From Candidatus Nitrotoga sp. LAW (lineage in GTDB: Bacteria > Pseudomonadota > Gammaproteobacteria > Burkholderiales > Gallionellaceae): a stretch of 64,000 nucleotides of DNA. The position numbers and the translations under genes were made by a program. Each line of letters starts with the position of its first letter. Position 1 is the first letter of the stretch. Shown piece after piece: positions 32,195-45,220 of this stretch. The notes under the pieces were generated by a model that saw only the letters and a list, made by a program, of their open reading frames with translations, was not told where the DNA came from and searched no databases. Where the stretch lies: NCBI GenBank assembly GCA_003402315.1, contig QFXI01000005.1:1-64000 (forward strand). The letters are read 5' to 3'.

Positions 32195-32395
32195 ATGAAC
32201 TGGGATAAAGTTGAAGGCAACTGGAAACAATTAAAGGGCAATATTAAGGAGCAATGGGGGAAACTTACCGATGATCATCTTGACGTAATAGCGGGCAAGC
32301 GTGATCAGCTAGCGGGCAAAATCCAGGAAGCTTATGGAGTCACTAAAGAAAAAGCGGAAGAGGAAATTTCCGAATGGGAAAAACGTCAGGAATAA
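32195..32395 (+). CDS. CsbD family stress-response protein
   Basis: MNWDKVEGNWKQLKGNIKEQWGKLTDDHLDVIAGKRDQLAGKIQEAYGVTKEKAEEEI. Confidence 0.95.
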   Translation: MNWDKVEGNWKQLKGNIKEQWGKLTDDHLDVIAGKRDQLAGKIQEAYGVTKEKAEEEISEWEKRQE

Positions 32396-32469
32396 ATCGT
32401 CCGCGATTTGAGCTACGCCTCAAAGGCAAATGTATTTCAACTTTCATTTAATAAACTAAAGGAAATCCC

Positions 32470-32892
32470 ATGAACAAATTCAATATCAGCATGATCACAA
32501 TTGGCATCGCCATCAGCTTCAGCGCGATGGCGGAAGAATCCATGACAAAAGAGGCATATAAATCTGAAAAGGAACGTATTGAACTGGAATATAAATCAGA
32601 CAAAGCAAAATGCCAATCACTAGTCGCTAATGCTAAAGATATTTGCAAAGCTGAAGCCAAGGGTAAGGAGGAAGTTGCAGAGGCCGAACTAGATGCCAAA
32701 TATAAACCATCCAAGAAATCCCAATATAAGGCTCACGTCACTAAGGCAAAAATGGATTACAAAATAGCCAAGGAAAAATGCGATGATTTAACTGGTAAAC
32801 CAAAAGAGGTTTGCCAGGCGGAAGCTGAAGCTGCAATGACTGCCGCAAAAGCTGATGCGAAAGCGCAGATGGAGACTTCAAACGAAAAATAG
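32470..32892 (+). CDS. small secreted Lys/Ala-rich protein with duplicated Cys-pair motif
   Basis: Signal peptide; repeats DKAKCQSLVANAKDICKAEAKGKEEVAEAE and AKEKCDDLTGKPKEVCQAEAEAAMTAAKA. Confidence 0.75.
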   Translation: MNKFNISMITIGIAISFSAMAEESMTKEAYKSEKERIELEYKSDKAKCQSLVANAKDICKAEAKGKEEVAEAELDAKYKPSKKSQYKAHVTKAKMDYKIAKEKCDDLTGKPKEVCQAEAEAAMTAAKADAKAQMETSNEK

Positions 32893-33157
32893 GTATGTTT
32901 AGTGTTGGTAACTACGATTGATTTTATATAACTATTAAAACTAAGGAAACCCTGAATTATTCCAGCACTGGTTAGAATAATTTGTGAATCTGAGAGAATG
33001 TCACTGAAGTGATTCCCAGGTGGGGTGCACGTTCTTTGCCGGTCAGCCTGGTCGATTGACTTGATGTTGATCCTTGAATAACCCCATTCTTTACCTTTTC
33101 AAAATCATTGATTGAAAGCTCGGCAAAAAATGGGCGTCCATGTATACAGTGGGATGC

Positions 33158-34651
33158 TTACTGCAACATCAATGATTTTTGCACTGCCACAGCACATACC
33201 GTTATTAACGTGCTGGGCATAATACCCAAAGCCAATATTGCTAGCCCATTAATAGAAATCAACAAGCCATTGTCCGCCTGGATGGAAATTGGGATATGGG
33301 TTTCAGGGGCATCAAAATACATTAGCTTGATGATACGCAGATAATAAAACGCGCCTATTAATGAGAATAACACTGCCATCACGGCAAGAGGGGTGTACCC
33401 AGCACCTACGGCTGCCTGTAAAACAGAAAGCTTGGCGTAGAAGCCTGCCGTCGGAGGTACTCCTGCCATAGAAAACATTAAGATAAGCATCATGAAAGCG
33501 AGCCATGGGCTGCGTTGGTTAAGTCCCTTAAAGTCATTGAGCATATCGGCCTCGAAACCTTGACGCGATAGCAGCATGATCATACCGAAACCACCCAGGC
33601 TCATTAATACATAAATCACTACGTAAAACATGGCGGAACTATAACCATCAATACCACCGCTCAATACGCCGAGTAACAAAAAGCCCATATGCGCGATAGT
33701 GGAGTAAGCCAGCATGCGCTTAAGGTTAGTCTGCGCAATAGCGGTAATATTGCCAATAGCCATAGACAGAACAGCAAGGATAGCCAGCATACTAGACCAG
33801 TGCATCACCAGCGGCTGCAAGCCATCCACCAAAATACGCATAACGAAAGCAAAGACGGCTAGCTTGGGCGCAGAGCCAATCAGCATGGTTACAGCAGTTG
33901 GTGCACCATGGTATACGTCGGGCACCCACATATGAAATGGAACGGCGCCAAGCTTAAAAGCTAGACCTGCCACCATGAATACCAAGCCAAACACGAGCAG
34001 TGCTTTATTTCCCACACCGTGCTTAATCGCATCGGAAACTGCCGTAACTTCAAGTGTGCTGGTAGCGCCATATAGCATGGACATTCCATACAATAACAAG
34101 CCGGAAGCCAGTGCGCCCAGAACGAAATATTTCATTGCGGCTTCAGTGGCAATAGCGGAATCGCGTTGCAGCGCAACCATCGCGTACAGACTGAGCGACA
34201 GCAATTCCAGCCCAATATACAAGGTAAGAAAGTGGGTAGCGGAAATCATCACCATCATGCCGAGCAGGGCAAACAATGTCAGCACCATAAACTCACCCGT
34301 GAACAGTCCACGTAATATTAAGTAGCTGCGCGAATACACTAACACCATGGATACGGTCAGGTAGCTTAATAGTTTGAGTACATCGGACATTAAGTCATCC
34401 ACGAACATGTTGTTGAACAGGTGGACCACGCCTGGTTCATGGGTCATCACGGTAATCAGTGCGCAACTTAGAAGAGTCAGTTGCACCAATATATAGGTCA
34501 GCGTTTTGTTCGGGCTGGTGACAAACAGATCCACGATCAGGATCAAACTCGCCATCACCAGCAGAAAAATTTCTGCATAGGCGGAGGACAGGGTGGACAG
34601 GTAACTCATAAATTCCTCGATTGGTGATAGCTTATAACTTGGAGCGGGCAA
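33158..34651 (-). CDS. nuoN: NADH-quinone oxidoreductase subunit N
   Basis: Proton-pumping subunit; operon position. Confidence 0.96.
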   Translation of the reverse strand: MPAPSYKLSPIEEFMSYLSTLSSAYAEIFLLVMASLILIVDLFVTSPNKTLTYILVQLTLLSCALITVMTHEPGVVHLFNNMFVDDLMSDVLKLLSYLTVSMVLVYSRSYLILRGLFTGEFMVLTLFALLGMMVMISATHFLTLYIGLELLSLSLYAMVALQRDSAIATEAAMKYFVLGALASGLLLYGMSMLYGATSTLEVTAVSDAIKHGVGNKALLVFGLVFMVAGLAFKLGAVPFHMWVPDVYHGAPTAVTMLIGSAPKLAVFAFVMRILVDGLQPLVMHWSSMLAILAVLSMAIGNITAIAQTNLKRMLAYSTIAHMGFLLLGVLSGGIDGYSSAMFYVVIYVLMSLGGFGMIMLLSRQGFEADMLNDFKGLNQRSPWLAFMMLILMFSMAGVPPTAGFYAKLSVLQAAVGAGYTPLAVMAVLFSLIGAFYYLRIIKLMYFDAPETHIPISIQADNGLLISINGLAILALGIMPSTLITVCAVAVQKSLMLQ

Positions 34652-36116
34652 TATGTACCAGCAAATCGCTTACGGATGCGTGCATGATTTCGGTAAAGGG
34701 TAGTGGATATAGGCCCATGCCCAACACAGTCAGTGCCAAAATAATGAACATCAGTTTTTCGCGTAGAGTAATGTCTGTTAGTTGCGCTACGTGCTGGTTG
34801 GCCACCGCGCCGAAAATGACTCGCTTTACCATCCACAGCGTGTAAGCTGCGCCAAAAATCAGTGTCGTGGCAGCAGTGAAGGCGTACCAGAAATTAACTT
34901 TGACCGAACCCATTATCACCATAAATTCACCAACAAAACCGCTGGTGCCGGGCAGCCCGACATTGGCCATGGCAAACAATATAAAAAATGCGGCAAACAC
35001 TGGCATTTTGTTGGCCACGCCGCCATAGTCGGCGATATTGCGTGTATGCATACGGTCATACAGCACACCTATACACAGAAATAGCGCACCTGATATAAAG
35101 CCATGCGAAATCATCTGTAATAGCGCGCCCTCCATGCCATATACATTAAAAATAAAAAAGCCCAACGTAACGAAACCCATATGTGAAATAGAAGAATATG
35201 CCACTAATTTTTTCATGTCAGTTTGGGCCAATGCAACCAGTCCAATGTATACCACTGCGATCAGCGACAGCGCGATCATCGCACCAGCGAGGTAGTGGCT
35301 GGCATCTGGCACGATAGGCATAGAGAAGCGAATGAAGCCATATGCCCCAACTTTCAGCATGATTGCCGCTAGTATCACAGAACCACCAGTAGGCGCTTCT
35401 ACGTGTGCATCGGGCAACCAAGTGTGCACCGGGAACATTGGTACCTTTACCGCAAATGCCATAAAGAAGGCAATGAATACCAATATCTGTGCGGTCATCG
35501 GGATAGCCATCTGGTGGTAATCGAGAATCGCAAAGCTGCCACCGGACTGGATGTACAGATACAGAAGTGCAATCAGCATCAGCACTGAACCGAAAAAGGT
35601 GTACAGAAAAAATTTGACCGCTGCATAAACACGATTAGGGCCGCCCCATATACCAATAATGATGAACATTGGGATCAACATGGCTTCCCAGAATACATAA
35701 AACAGTACCGCGTCGAGTGAGGCGAAGACGCCATTGACCAAGCCGGACATGATGAGAAATGCAGCCAAATATTGCGCTACGCGCTTTTCGATTACTTTCC
35801 AGCCAGCAATCACAACCAGCGGAGTAAAAAAACTGTTAAGCAGGACAAATAGCACTGAAATACCGTCTACGCCGAGGTGATAATGGATGTTGAAATGGGT
35901 AATCCAATCGTGCAACTCAACGAACTGCATAGCGCTGGTCATTTTGTCAAAACCAACATACAGCGGAATAGTCACCAGAAAACCAAGAATCGAACCAACC
36001 AGTGCGATGACACGCGCTAATGGTGCATTGCGATCGCTGCCAGTGGCTAAAACCAGTACGCCAAAAATAATGGGCAGCCAAATAGCAACGCTTAATAGGG
36101 AAAATCCAAAAATCAT
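34632..36116 (-). CDS. nuoM: NADH-quinone oxidoreductase subunit M
   Basis: [20 protein letters not shown], operon position. Confidence 0.97.
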   Translation of the reverse strand: MIFGFSLLSVAIWLPIIFGVLVLATGSDRNAPLARVIALVGSILGFLVTIPLYVGFDKMTSAMQFVELHDWITHFNIHYHLGVDGISVLFVLLNSFFTPLVVIAGWKVIEKRVAQYLAAFLIMSGLVNGVFASLDAVLFYVFWEAMLIPMFIIIGIWGGPNRVYAAVKFFLYTFFGSVLMLIALLYLYIQSGGSFAILDYHQMAIPMTAQILVFIAFFMAFAVKVPMFPVHTWLPDAHVEAPTGGSVILAAIMLKVGAYGFIRFSMPIVPDASHYLAGAMIALSLIAVVYIGLVALAQTDMKKLVAYSSISHMGFVTLGFFIFNVYGMEGALLQMISHGFISGALFLCIGVLYDRMHTRNIADYGGVANKMPVFAAFFILFAMANVGLPGTSGFVGEFMVIMGSVKVNFWYAFTAATTLIFGAAYTLWMVKRVIFGAVANQHVAQLTDITLREKLMFIILALTVLGMGLYPLPFTEIMHASVSDLLVHIARSKL

Positions 36117-36146
36117 GCTTATTCCTTCAGTTTCTCGCTGTGCGTA

Positions 36147-38192
36147 TTATTCGAACCAAGTGCGTATCGTAAGCAGCAGAAACACGCCGACAATCATGGA
36201 AAACGCATAGTGGTAGATGTAACCAGTCTGAATGTGGCGCAATACGTTGGAGAACATGCCGACCAAACGCGCAGTGCCGTTTACCATTAGGCCATCAATC
36301 AATTTTATATCGCCAAATTTCCATAAGCAGCGGCTCGCTTTACGGGCACCAGAGGCAAAGAACCAATCATTGAAACGGTCAAAGTAGTACTTGTTGTCCA
36401 GCACTGTATAGATGAAGCTAAATTTTTGTTTGATCGCTACAGGAATACCGGGGGCTTTCAGGTAAAAAAACCACGCCATCACTACCCCAGCCATTGCCAA
36501 CCAAAATGGCAAAGAAGATAGTCCATGCATGGCCATAGCCCAAGCGCTGTGGAACTCATGCTTCAGTTCTTCCATAGACGGGTGCAACTCGTGGTTGATA
36601 AAAATCGCACCCTTGAAATAGTCGCCAAACAACATCGGCTCAACAGCGAGGTAACCGATGACCACAGAAGGGATTGCAAGCAACACCAAAGGCATCCAGA
36701 CCACCCATGAGGTTTCGTGCGGCTTCTGGCCTGGCGCTAAACCATGATGATCATCGTGCGCAACATGGATGTCAGCATGGTCGTCGTGATGGGTATTTTG
36801 AGAGCCATGCGCAACAGAATGGGCTTTGCCGAAATGCTCTTTGCCATGAAACACCAAGAAATACAAACGGAACGAATAGAAGGCGGTAACGAAAACACCG
36901 GCCACCACTGCAAAGTATGCAAAGCCAGACCCGGGAAGATGCGACAACGCCACCGCTTCGATGATGCTGTCCTTGGAATAGAAACCGGATAGGAATGGCG
37001 TGCCAATTAATGCCAGGGAGCCGATCAAAAAAGTGAACCAAGTGATCGGCATGTACTTACGCAAGCCCCCCATCTGGCGTATATCCTGAACATGATGCAT
37101 GGCGATAATCACAGAACCGGCAGCAAGGAAAAGCAAGGCCTTAAAAAAAGCGTGGGTCATTAGATGAAAAATCGCCACTGAATAAGCAGAAGCGCCCAGC
37201 GCCACCGTCATGTAGCCTAGTTGTGACAGCGTGGAATAGGCCACCACACGCTTGATATCGTTTTGGATAATACCGAGGAAGCCCATGAAAAGCGCAGTGA
37301 TAGCGCCGATCACCATAACAAAGGATAGCGCAGTATCGGACAGTTCAAACAGCGGTGACATGCGCGCCACCATAAATATTCCGGCGGTTACCATAGTCGC
37401 AGCGTGGATCAGTGCGGAAATCGGAGTCGGACCCTCCATCGAATCCGGCAGCCAGACGTGTAGCGGAAACTGTGCCGATTTACCCATCGCACCAATGAAC
37501 AGCAGAATGCAGATAGCGCTAATCACATTCCACGATACACCAGGGATCGGTGCTATGTCGTTGGCGTAAAGATGCGAGCTGGCAAACACTGCAGCATAAT
37601 CCAGTGTGCCAAATACCATCAGCACCAAGCCGATGCCGAGCAAAAAACCGAAATCCCCCACACGGTTGACTAGAAAAGCTTTAAGGTTGGCGTAAGTCGC
37701 CGTAGGGCGTGTGTACCAAAAACCGATCAATAAATAGGATACTAAACCCACTGCCTCCCAACCAAAAAACAGCTGGAGAAAATTATTGGACATCACCAGC
37801 ATTAGCATAGAGAAGGTAAACAACGAAATATAGCTAAAAAAACGTTGATAGCCAGCATCTTCTACCATGTAACCTATCGTATAAATATGCACCATCAGGG
37901 ATACGAAAGTCACTACCAGCATCATCATTACGGTCAGACGATCAATCAGGAAACCGACCTCGAACCGTGTATCACCCGAAGTCATCCATTGATAAACTGT
38001 GCCGTTGAATGTATGCCCAGCCATAACATCTTGGAAAATCAGCAGTGAGGCCGCGAAAGACACAGCCACCAGCAGGATGGTAATGCGATGCGTCCATGTC
38101 CGTCCCAGTAGTGTGCCAAACAACCCGGCAAATATTGCGCCAACCAAGGGAGCCAAAGGAACCAGCAAATACAGATTTTCCATAGTACTCAT
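36147..38192 (-). CDS. nuoL: NADH-quinone oxidoreductase subunit L
   Basis: LFFGWEAVGLVSYLLIGFW, SALIHAATMVTAGIF. Confidence 0.97.
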   Translation of the reverse strand: MSTMENLYLLVPLAPLVGAIFAGLFGTLLGRTWTHRITILLVAVSFAASLLIFQDVMAGHTFNGTVYQWMTSGDTRFEVGFLIDRLTVMMMLVVTFVSLMVHIYTIGYMVEDAGYQRFFSYISLFTFSMLMLVMSNNFLQLFFGWEAVGLVSYLLIGFWYTRPTATYANLKAFLVNRVGDFGFLLGIGLVLMVFGTLDYAAVFASSHLYANDIAPIPGVSWNVISAICILLFIGAMGKSAQFPLHVWLPDSMEGPTPISALIHAATMVTAGIFMVARMSPLFELSDTALSFVMVIGAITALFMGFLGIIQNDIKRVVAYSTLSQLGYMTVALGASAYSVAIFHLMTHAFFKALLFLAAGSVIIAMHHVQDIRQMGGLRKYMPITWFTFLIGSLALIGTPFLSGFYSKDSIIEAVALSHLPGSGFAYFAVVAGVFVTAFYSFRLYFLVFHGKEHFGKAHSVAHGSQNTHHDDHADIHVAHDDHHGLAPGQKPHETSWVVWMPLVLLAIPSVVIGYLAVEPMLFGDYFKGAIFINHELHPSMEELKHEFHSAWAMAMHGLSSLPFWLAMAGVVMAWFFYLKAPGIPVAIKQKFSFIYTVLDNKYYFDRFNDWFFASGARKASRCLWKFGDIKLIDGLMVNGTARLVGMFSNVLRHIQTGYIYHYAFSMIVGVFLLLTIRTWFE

Positions 38193-38200
38193 TTGCGCTG

Positions 38201-38512
38201 TTAACCTTTCAAGCTGCCGAGATCGTCTACGTTGATGGTACGCAGGTTACGGAATAACACTATCAGAATCGCTAAACCGATAGCTGCTTCAGCCGCAGCC
38301 ACCGTAAGGATAAAAAACACGAATATTTGCCCGGATATATCATTTAGATAATGTGAGAAAGCAACAAAATTTGTATTTACCGCGAGCAACATCAATTCAA
38401 TGGACATCAACAATACAATGAGATTTTTGCGGTTCAGAAAAATCCCCACCACGCCAATAGCAAACAATATTGCCCCAAACACTAAATAATGCGACAAACT
38501 CAAGTTCAACAT
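38201..38512 (-). CDS. nuoK: NADH-quinone oxidoreductase subunit K
   Basis: [41 protein letters not shown]. Confidence 0.97.
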   Translation of the reverse strand: MLNLSLSHYLVFGAILFAIGVVGIFLNRKNLIVLLMSIELMLLAVNTNFVAFSHYLNDISGQIFVFFILTVAAAEAAIGLAILIVLFRNLRTINVDDLGSLKG

Positions 38513-38662
38513 ATACTTTCCTCATTGAATCTTCATGTAATCATGGCAGATAACGCTACACTGCTATCAATCATCCAAGGCGGTTAATAATTCAACAAAC
38601 CCTTTTTAAAAAACATTAGACCCATGTTTCTTTAGCGCTAATGCAATAGCGCATTTCACCTA

Positions 38663-39280
38663 CTACTGCCTTTCCTCGTTACCATCTGCCACCATCGATA
38701 CAATACGAAGGCGGTCTGCTTTTTTCACTAGCACCTGTTTATTCGGTTCCTGCGATTTAACATCCTTACGACGGCGCAAGGTAAGCGCGATGGCAGCTAC
38801 AATCGCTACTAATAAAAGCACCGCCGCCAGTTCAAATGGGTAAACATAATCGGTATAAATCAAACGGCCAAGTTCTTTGGTGTTACTGTAATTGGCAGCG
38901 TGCTTGATCACGTTTGCACCAGTTTCAGCAGTTTGGCGGTTACCCAGTACCCATATCATCTGAAACACCATAATGACAGCCAGCAACGCGCCAAATGGAA
39001 ACCAACGCCAAAATCCTTCGCGCAATTGCTCCAGATTGATGTCCAACATCATTACCACAAACAAAAAGAGCACCATCACTGCGCCGACGTACACCAGAAC
39101 AAGAGTAATCGCTAGAAATTCTGCTTCCAGTAATATCCAGACTCCAGCCGAACTACAAAAAGCCAACACCAGAAACAGTGCTGCATATACTGGGTTGCGT
39201 GCAGTAATTACGCGTAATGCGGCAAGTACGGTAATTGCGGCGAACATATAAAAAACTAATGTATCAAAACTCATCAACAT
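38663..39280 (-). CDS. nuoJ: NADH-quinone oxidoreductase subunit J
   Basis: FLAITLVLVYVGAVMVLFLFVVMMLD. Confidence 0.96.
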   Translation of the reverse strand: MLMSFDTLVFYMFAAITVLAALRVITARNPVYAALFLVLAFCSSAGVWILLEAEFLAITLVLVYVGAVMVLFLFVVMMLDINLEQLREGFWRWFPFGALLAVIMVFQMIWVLGNRQTAETGANVIKHAANYSNTKELGRLIYTDYVYPFELAAVLLLVAIVAAIALTLRRRKDVKSQEPNKQVLVKKADRLRIVSMVADGNEERQ

Positions 39281-39454
39281 ATTCTCAAACCTTTAACTGT
39301 GTTTGGAACCCATGAAGGCCACCAATATAAATCATTGAAGTGAACACTCCCGCCTACGAAAAATCAATTCAACGTAGGCCTCAGTAGTATCCTTGTTAAA
39401 ATATCGAGCTGGATACATATCATTCACAAGAATGACAATGATTTAAAGACGCCC

Positions 39455-39943
39455 TCAACGGTATTTTGCGTCCGATGCCCGATCCTTGGCAATTTGCTCT
39501 TCATATTTTTCGCCTACGGCCAGCAACATCGGTTTGGTGTAGTACAGGTCACCGCGCTTCTCACCGTGGTATTCCAGAATACGAGTTTCTACAATGGCAT
39601 CCACCGGACAAGCTTCTTCACATAGGCCGCAAAAAATACACTTGACCAAATCAATGTCATAGCGTGTGGTCCGGCGTGTGCCATCAGCGCGCTCTTCAGT
39701 TTCAATATGAATAGCCATCGCCGGACATACCGCTTCACATAATTTGCAGCCAATACAGCGTTCTTCATCATTCGCATAACGACGTAACGCGTGCAGGCCG
39801 CGAAAACGAAAACCTTGCGGCGTTTTTTCTTCGGGGAACTGCACGGTAATTTTGCGTGCGAAAAAATGCCGCCCGGTCAAGGCCATGCCTTTTACTAGCT
39901 CCAGCAGCAGGAAAGTTTTAAAAAAATTTGTGATCTTTTCCAT
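39455..39943 (-). CDS. nuoI: NADH-quinone oxidoreductase subunit I
   Basis: Two 4Fe-4S motifs [12 protein letters not shown] and [12 protein letters not shown]. Confidence 0.97.
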   Translation of the reverse strand: MEKITNFFKTFLLLELVKGMALTGRHFFARKITVQFPEEKTPQGFRFRGLHALRRYANDEERCIGCKLCEAVCPAMAIHIETEERADGTRRTTRYDIDLVKCIFCGLCEEACPVDAIVETRILEYHGEKRGDLYYTKPMLLAVGEKYEEQIAKDRASDAKYR

Positions 39944-39963
39944 TTTTTATATCCTTGACTGTT

Positions 39964-41004
39964 TTACCACAGCCAATAGGTAGTTTGCATCCAGGCACCA
40001 ATTACTACTACCCAGACCAGCGTGAGAGGAATAAAGACCTTCCAACCCAAGCGCATCAATTGATCATAGCGATAGCGTGGGAAGGTGGCACGGAACCATA
40101 AAAATAGAAACAGTATGAAAGATGTTTTGGCTAACAGCCAAAAAATTCCCGGTAATAAATTAAATGGAGCTATATCAAATGGAGGCAACCAACCGCCAAG
40201 GAACATAATAGCGGTAAGTATGGCAATCAAAATCATGTTGGCGTATTCAGCCAGGAAAAACAACGCAAACGTCATACCAGAATATTCTACGTGAAAACCA
40301 GCCACAATTTCAGACTCGCCTTCAGCCATGTCAAAGGGTGCACGATTGGTTTCTGCTACACCCGAGATAAAATACACTACAAACATCGGGAACAATGGAA
40401 TGAAATACCAGCCAAACAGCCCTACGCTGCTTTTTTGACCAAGCACTATGTCACCTAAATTCATACTCTGTGAGACCATGAGTACACATACTAAGGCAAA
40501 ACCCATGGGGATCTCGTAGGACACAATCTGCGCGGCCGAGCGCAACGAACCCAAAAAGGCATACTTAGAATTGGACGCCCAGCCCGCAATGATTATGCCG
40601 TACACACCAAGTGATGTCATCGCCAAAATATAAAGTAGTCCAGCATTAATGTCGGTCAACGCCATACCATCGGCGAATGGAACCACTGCCCAAGCTGCCA
40701 ATGCAGGCATCAGAGCAAGAACAGGCGCAATTACGAACAGAAATTTATTCGAGCCAGACGGAATGATAATTTCTTTGAGCAGAAGTTTAAGTCCATCGGC
40801 GAGCGGTTGTAGTAGCCCAAAATAACCAACCCGATTAGGACCAATACGTACCTGCATGTAGCCGATTACCTTGCGTTCTGCCAAGGTCAGATACGCCACA
40901 GTCAGCATGATAGGTACAACGATGACCAGAATTTTGACCAATGTCCAAATTGGAAGCCAAGCGACCCCAAGCAGGTTTTGCAAGTATTGCAGCAGTTCTG
41001 TCAT
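39964..41004 (-). CDS. nuoH: NADH-quinone oxidoreductase subunit H
   Basis: [44 protein letters not shown]. Confidence 0.98.
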   Translation of the reverse strand: MTELLQYLQNLLGVAWLPIWTLVKILVIVVPIMLTVAYLTLAERKVIGYMQVRIGPNRVGYFGLLQPLADGLKLLLKEIIIPSGSNKFLFVIAPVLALMPALAAWAVVPFADGMALTDINAGLLYILAMTSLGVYGIIIAGWASNSKYAFLGSLRSAAQIVSYEIPMGFALVCVLMVSQSMNLGDIVLGQKSSVGLFGWYFIPLFPMFVVYFISGVAETNRAPFDMAEGESEIVAGFHVEYSGMTFALFFLAEYANMILIAILTAIMFLGGWLPPFDIAPFNLLPGIFWLLAKTSFILFLFLWFRATFPRYRYDQLMRLGWKVFIPLTLVWVVVIGAWMQTTYWLW

Positions 41005-43355
41005 GCGCGCTCCACTCTAATCGTTCCAAACATGGCGCCCAGTTCTGCCGTTATGGTATGGCCTGCGGCCACGCGCACAACACCACGCGGTAAACTGTCA
41101 TCTGCGATTATAGACAGCCTCGCACTGCCATGCCCTTGCGTTAACTTGACCATTTCACCTGATTGAAGATTAAGTTTTTCTAGTTCTACGCTATGTATCA
41201 GCGCACGCGGAGTGGCAGCATCACGAGTTTTTTGTAGCGAAGCGGCGCGGCGCACAATGGCGTCAGTGGCATAAATCGGTACATCGCTGACACGCTGTAA
41301 ACCTGTGGTATTCCAAGTCGCAGTTTGCGCCGTCACACCATGCAAGGCGTTACCAAGTTTGGCAGATACGTCTGTGCCGCCCAACACTTCATCGCGAACT
41401 GCTTCGCTGTTGTTGTAATCAAAACCAGGTATATTAAGCATGTTTCCCAAGACGCGGAGTACTTTCCACGCTGGACGTGCATCGCCTAATGGCTGGACTG
41501 TACCCTTGAAACTTTGCACACGCCCTTCTGAACTGATAAAAGTCCCGGAGGTTTCAGTAAATGGAGTAATCGGTAATAACACATCGGCGTACTCGGTAGC
41601 ATGGTGTTTGTAAGCGCTCAACGCGACAACCATATCTGCGGCGCCCATCGCAGCTAATGCTTGCTGCGGGTCCTGCATATCCAGTTCCACTTCGACATTA
41701 AGCAAGATATAAGCCTTGCGCTGTGCAGTTAGCATTGTGGAGGCGTTCATACCATGTTCAGCACCCACGAATGGCACCGCTTGCGCCAAATATCCGCCCA
41801 CACTGTTGGCTGCTTCGCCAAAGAAGCCAAATTTTGCTCCGCAGAGCGTGGCGATGTGTTGTGCCAGCAGTTGCAGTTGTGACGCTTGTGGATGCTGTTG
41901 TGCGAAGTTACCGAGCAAAATGGCAACACGCTCACCGCTGGCAAGACTGTCAGCCATTGCCTGCGCGATGGCTGACGGCGTGACAGACTGTACGATTTGT
42001 TGCACGCTAGTATCCAGAGTGGCTTGCTTGATTGTGGACAACGCTTTCAACACTTGTGCCAATACCGTAGTCATTTCGGTCGGTGGAACGATCTCCTTGT
42101 TAACAATTGGCATCAACAGATCGTCATCGGTAGCATGTATCAAATTAATTTGCGCGCCCTTCTTCGTTGCCTGACGCACGCGTGATGCTAACAACGGATG
42201 GTCTTTACGCAAGAAGCTGCCCACTAGCAGGAAGCGGTCAACAAGACTAATATCAGCCACTGCCATACCTAGCCAAGGTGCTCCGGTTTGCTTACTGTCG
42301 GCGCTAAAATCAGATTGTCGTAGGCGAAAATCCACATTATGGCTACCCAAACCGCGCGCCAATTTTTGCAATAAATAAAGCTCTTCCAGAGTGGAATGTG
42401 GCGTGGCTAATACGCCTATATTTTCCGCACCTGATTCATGAGTAATTTGGCGCAGTCCGTTAGCCACATACTCCAGTGCGACTTGCCACTCCACTTCCAG
42501 CCATTTCCCGCCCTGCTTGATCATCGGCTTAGTAAGACGTTCAGCTGAGTTCAACCCTTCGTAGCTAAAACGATCTTTATCGGACAACCAGCACTCATTG
42601 ATTTCTTCATTTTCAATTGGCAACACACGCATCACGCGGTTATTTTTGACCTGTACCGCCAAGTTGGAACCCAAACTATCGTGCGGGCTAATAGACTTGC
42701 GACGCGATAACTCCCAAGTGCGGGCACTATAACGGAATGGTTTGCTGGTGAGGGCACCGACCGGACAGAGGTCGATCATATTACCGGACAATTCGGAATC
42801 TACTGTATCGGATACAAAAGCCATAATTTCGGCATGTTCACCACGGAAAGCCTGTCCCAGTTCCATCGCGCCACCAATTTCGATGCCGAAACGCACACAA
42901 CGGGTACAGTTGATACAGCGACTCATCTCTTCGGCAGCCACCAAGGGGCCGATATCCTTATGCAACACGACGCGTTTCTCTTCGTGGTAGCGTGAGGCAC
43001 TGCTACCATAACCGACTGCTAGATCCTGTAATTCGCATTCACCGCCTTGATCACATATTGGGCAATCCAATGGATGATTAATTAATAAGAATTCCATTAC
43101 GCCTTTTTGCGCTTTCACAGCTTGTTCGGAGGCAGTAAAAACTTTCATACCTTCGGCCACAGGTGTAGCACAAGCGGGCAACGGCTTAGGCGCTTTTTCA
43201 ATTTGTACTAAGCACATGCGGCAATTAGCTGCAATGGACAATTTTTTATGGTAACAAAAGTGGGGAATATAAATACCCAATCGATCTGCTGCATCGATCA
43301 CAGAGCATCCGTTTTCCACATTAATGTGCTTGCCGTCAATTTCAATGTTGATCAT
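41001..43355 (-). CDS. nuoG: NADH-quinone oxidoreductase subunit G
   Basis: 2Fe-2S and 4Fe-4S motifs [36 protein letters not shown]. Confidence 0.97.
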   Translation of the reverse strand: MINIEIDGKHINVENGCSVIDAADRLGIYIPHFCYHKKLSIAANCRMCLVQIEKAPKPLPACATPVAEGMKVFTASEQAVKAQKGVMEFLLINHPLDCPICDQGGECELQDLAVGYGSSASRYHEEKRVVLHKDIGPLVAAEEMSRCINCTRCVRFGIEIGGAMELGQAFRGEHAEIMAFVSDTVDSELSGNMIDLCPVGALTSKPFRYSARTWELSRRKSISPHDSLGSNLAVQVKNNRVMRVLPIENEEINECWLSDKDRFSYEGLNSAERLTKPMIKQGGKWLEVEWQVALEYVANGLRQITHESGAENIGVLATPHSTLEELYLLQKLARGLGSHNVDFRLRQSDFSADSKQTGAPWLGMAVADISLVDRFLLVGSFLRKDHPLLASRVRQATKKGAQINLIHATDDDLLMPIVNKEIVPPTEMTTVLAQVLKALSTIKQATLDTSVQQIVQSVTPSAIAQAMADSLASGERVAILLGNFAQQHPQASQLQLLAQHIATLCGAKFGFFGEAANSVGGYLAQAVPFVGAEHGMNASTMLTAQRKAYILLNVEVELDMQDPQQALAAMGAADMVVALSAYKHHATEYADVLLPITPFTETSGTFISSEGRVQSFKGTVQPLGDARPAWKVLRVLGNMLNIPGFDYNNSEAVRDEVLGGTDVSAKLGNALHGVTAQTATWNTTGLQRVSDVPIYATDAIVRRAASLQKTRDAATPRALIHSVELEKLNLQSGEMVKLTQGHGSARLSIIADDSLPRGVVRVAAGHTITAELGAMFGTIRVERA

Positions 43356-43369
43356 TGCTCACCTAACCG

Positions 43370-44641
43370 TCAGTCTTGCACCAAACAACGTTTGTGTTCG
43401 ATGTGATATTCAAACTCGCTACGGAAATGCTTGAGGAAGCCCTGCACTGGCCACGCAGCGGCATCGCCAAGCGCGCAAATTGTGCGGCCCGCAATGTTCT
43501 CACACAGGTCAAGCAAAAGATCCAAGTCTTCCGGACGTCCTTCCCCTTTTTCGATGCGGTGTATGATTCGGTATAGCCAGCCAGTACCTTCGCGGCACGG
43601 CGTACATTGGCCACATGATTCTTCAAAATAGAAATAGGACAGGCGCTCTAGTGCACGCACCATACAGGTCGTGTCGTCCATGATAATAATCGCACCTGTA
43701 CCTAGCATAGAACCCGCTTTTGCAATGGAATCATAATCCATATCAAGGTCCATCATAATCTCACCGGGTAAAACTGGCATGGAAGATCCACCAGGGATAC
43801 AGGCCTTCAACTTACGGTCACCGCGCATACCACCAGCCATTTCCAGCAATTTTTTGAACGGTGTTCCGAGTGGAACCTCAAAATTTCCTGGCCTGTTAAC
43901 GTGGCCGGAAATGGAAAATAATTTGATTCCGCCATTGTTCGGCCTACCCAGCTCAAGGAAATTTTGCCCACCATTATTAATAATGTAAGGAATGCTGGCG
44001 AAGGTTTCGGTGTTATTGATAGTGGTCGGCTTACCATATAAGCCAAAACTTGCCGGAAATGGGGGTTTGAAGCGCGGCTGACCTTTTTTTCCTTCGAGCG
44101 ATTCGAGCAATGCAGTTTCTTCGCCGCAAATGTAGGCACCATAGCCCAGATGATTATGCAGCTCGAAACTAAAGTCGCTGCCAAGTATATTATTACCCAG
44201 ATAGCCCAGCGCACGCGCTTCATCGCATGCTGCCTCCATACGTTCATAGGCCTCGAAAATCTCGCCATGTACATAGTTGTAGCCCACTTTGACACCCATG
44301 GTATAGGCGGCGATAGCCATACCCTCTATGAGAATGTGCGGGTTATAGCGCAGAATGTCTCTATCCTTAAAGGTACCCGGCTCGCCCTCATCAGAATTGC
44401 ATACCAGATACTTATCGCCCTGATAGTTGCGCGGCATAAAACTCCACTTTAAACCGGTAGGAAAGCCAGCACCTCCGCGGCCACGCAGACCGGAACTCTT
44501 GACTTCGGCGATGATAGATTCGGGGGTCATTTTTTCCGCTAGAATTTTGCGTAGCGCTTGGTAACCACCTACTTTGAGGTAATTTTCCAGCGTCCATGGC
44601 TGGTCGAAATGCATAGTATTAAGAAGAATGGGAGCGCTCAT
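43370..44641 (-). CDS. nuoF: NADH-quinone oxidoreductase subunit F
   Basis: [33 protein letters not shown]. Confidence 0.98.
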   Translation of the reverse strand: MSAPILLNTMHFDQPWTLENYLKVGGYQALRKILAEKMTPESIIAEVKSSGLRGRGGAGFPTGLKWSFMPRNYQGDKYLVCNSDEGEPGTFKDRDILRYNPHILIEGMAIAAYTMGVKVGYNYVHGEIFEAYERMEAACDEARALGYLGNNILGSDFSFELHNHLGYGAYICGEETALLESLEGKKGQPRFKPPFPASFGLYGKPTTINNTETFASIPYIINNGGQNFLELGRPNNGGIKLFSISGHVNRPGNFEVPLGTPFKKLLEMAGGMRGDRKLKACIPGGSSMPVLPGEIMMDLDMDYDSIAKAGSMLGTGAIIIMDDTTCMVRALERLSYFYFEESCGQCTPCREGTGWLYRIIHRIEKGEGRPEDLDLLLDLCENIAGRTICALGDAAAWPVQGFLKHFRSEFEYHIEHKRCLVQD

Positions 44642-45120
44642 TCCTTATCCAATTCCGCCAGAATTTGATCAATTTTTTCTTTGGTGAGATGGCCACACGT
44701 TTTTTTATTGTTAATCATGAGAAGCGGCGCCTCATCACAGACATTCTGGCACTCGCCCTCACGCAAACCAAATTTACCATCCGCTGTCACTTCACCAACT
44801 CCGATACCGAGCTTGTTCTTAATATAATCCAATGTTTCCATGGCTCCCACCAATTGGCAGGACAGATTGGTACACACCGTAAGTGTGTGCCGGCCCATGG
44901 GCTTGAGGTTATACATATTATAGAAAGTCGCCACCTCATATACGCCCATCTGTGACATGTCGAGATAGGCCGCAACATCAACCATGTCCCCGGTGTCTAT
45001 CCAACCTTTTTCATCTTGCACGAAACGTAATGCAGCCATAACGGCAGACTGCTTCCAATTGGGCGGATATTTCTTCAGCTCGCGGTCTATTTTTGCTCGA
45101 ACTTGCTCGGATAACATCAA
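44638..45120 (-). CDS. nuoE: NADH-quinone oxidoreductase subunit E
   Basis: [40 protein letters not shown]. Confidence 0.97.
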   Translation of the reverse strand: MMLSEQVRAKIDRELKKYPPNWKQSAVMAALRFVQDEKGWIDTGDMVDVAAYLDMSQMGVYEVATFYNMYNLKPMGRHTLTVCTNLSCQLVGAMETLDYIKNKLGIGVGEVTADGKFGLREGECQNVCDEAPLLMINNKKTCGHLTKEKIDQILAELDKE

Positions 45121-45220
45121 AGAACCTCTAAAAATGCCGTTAACATAAAAGCGGAAATCCGGCTTTTTGATGGAGCGTTCACGGGAATGATGAATTCGTC
45201 AGAATTATTAGCGGTATCCA

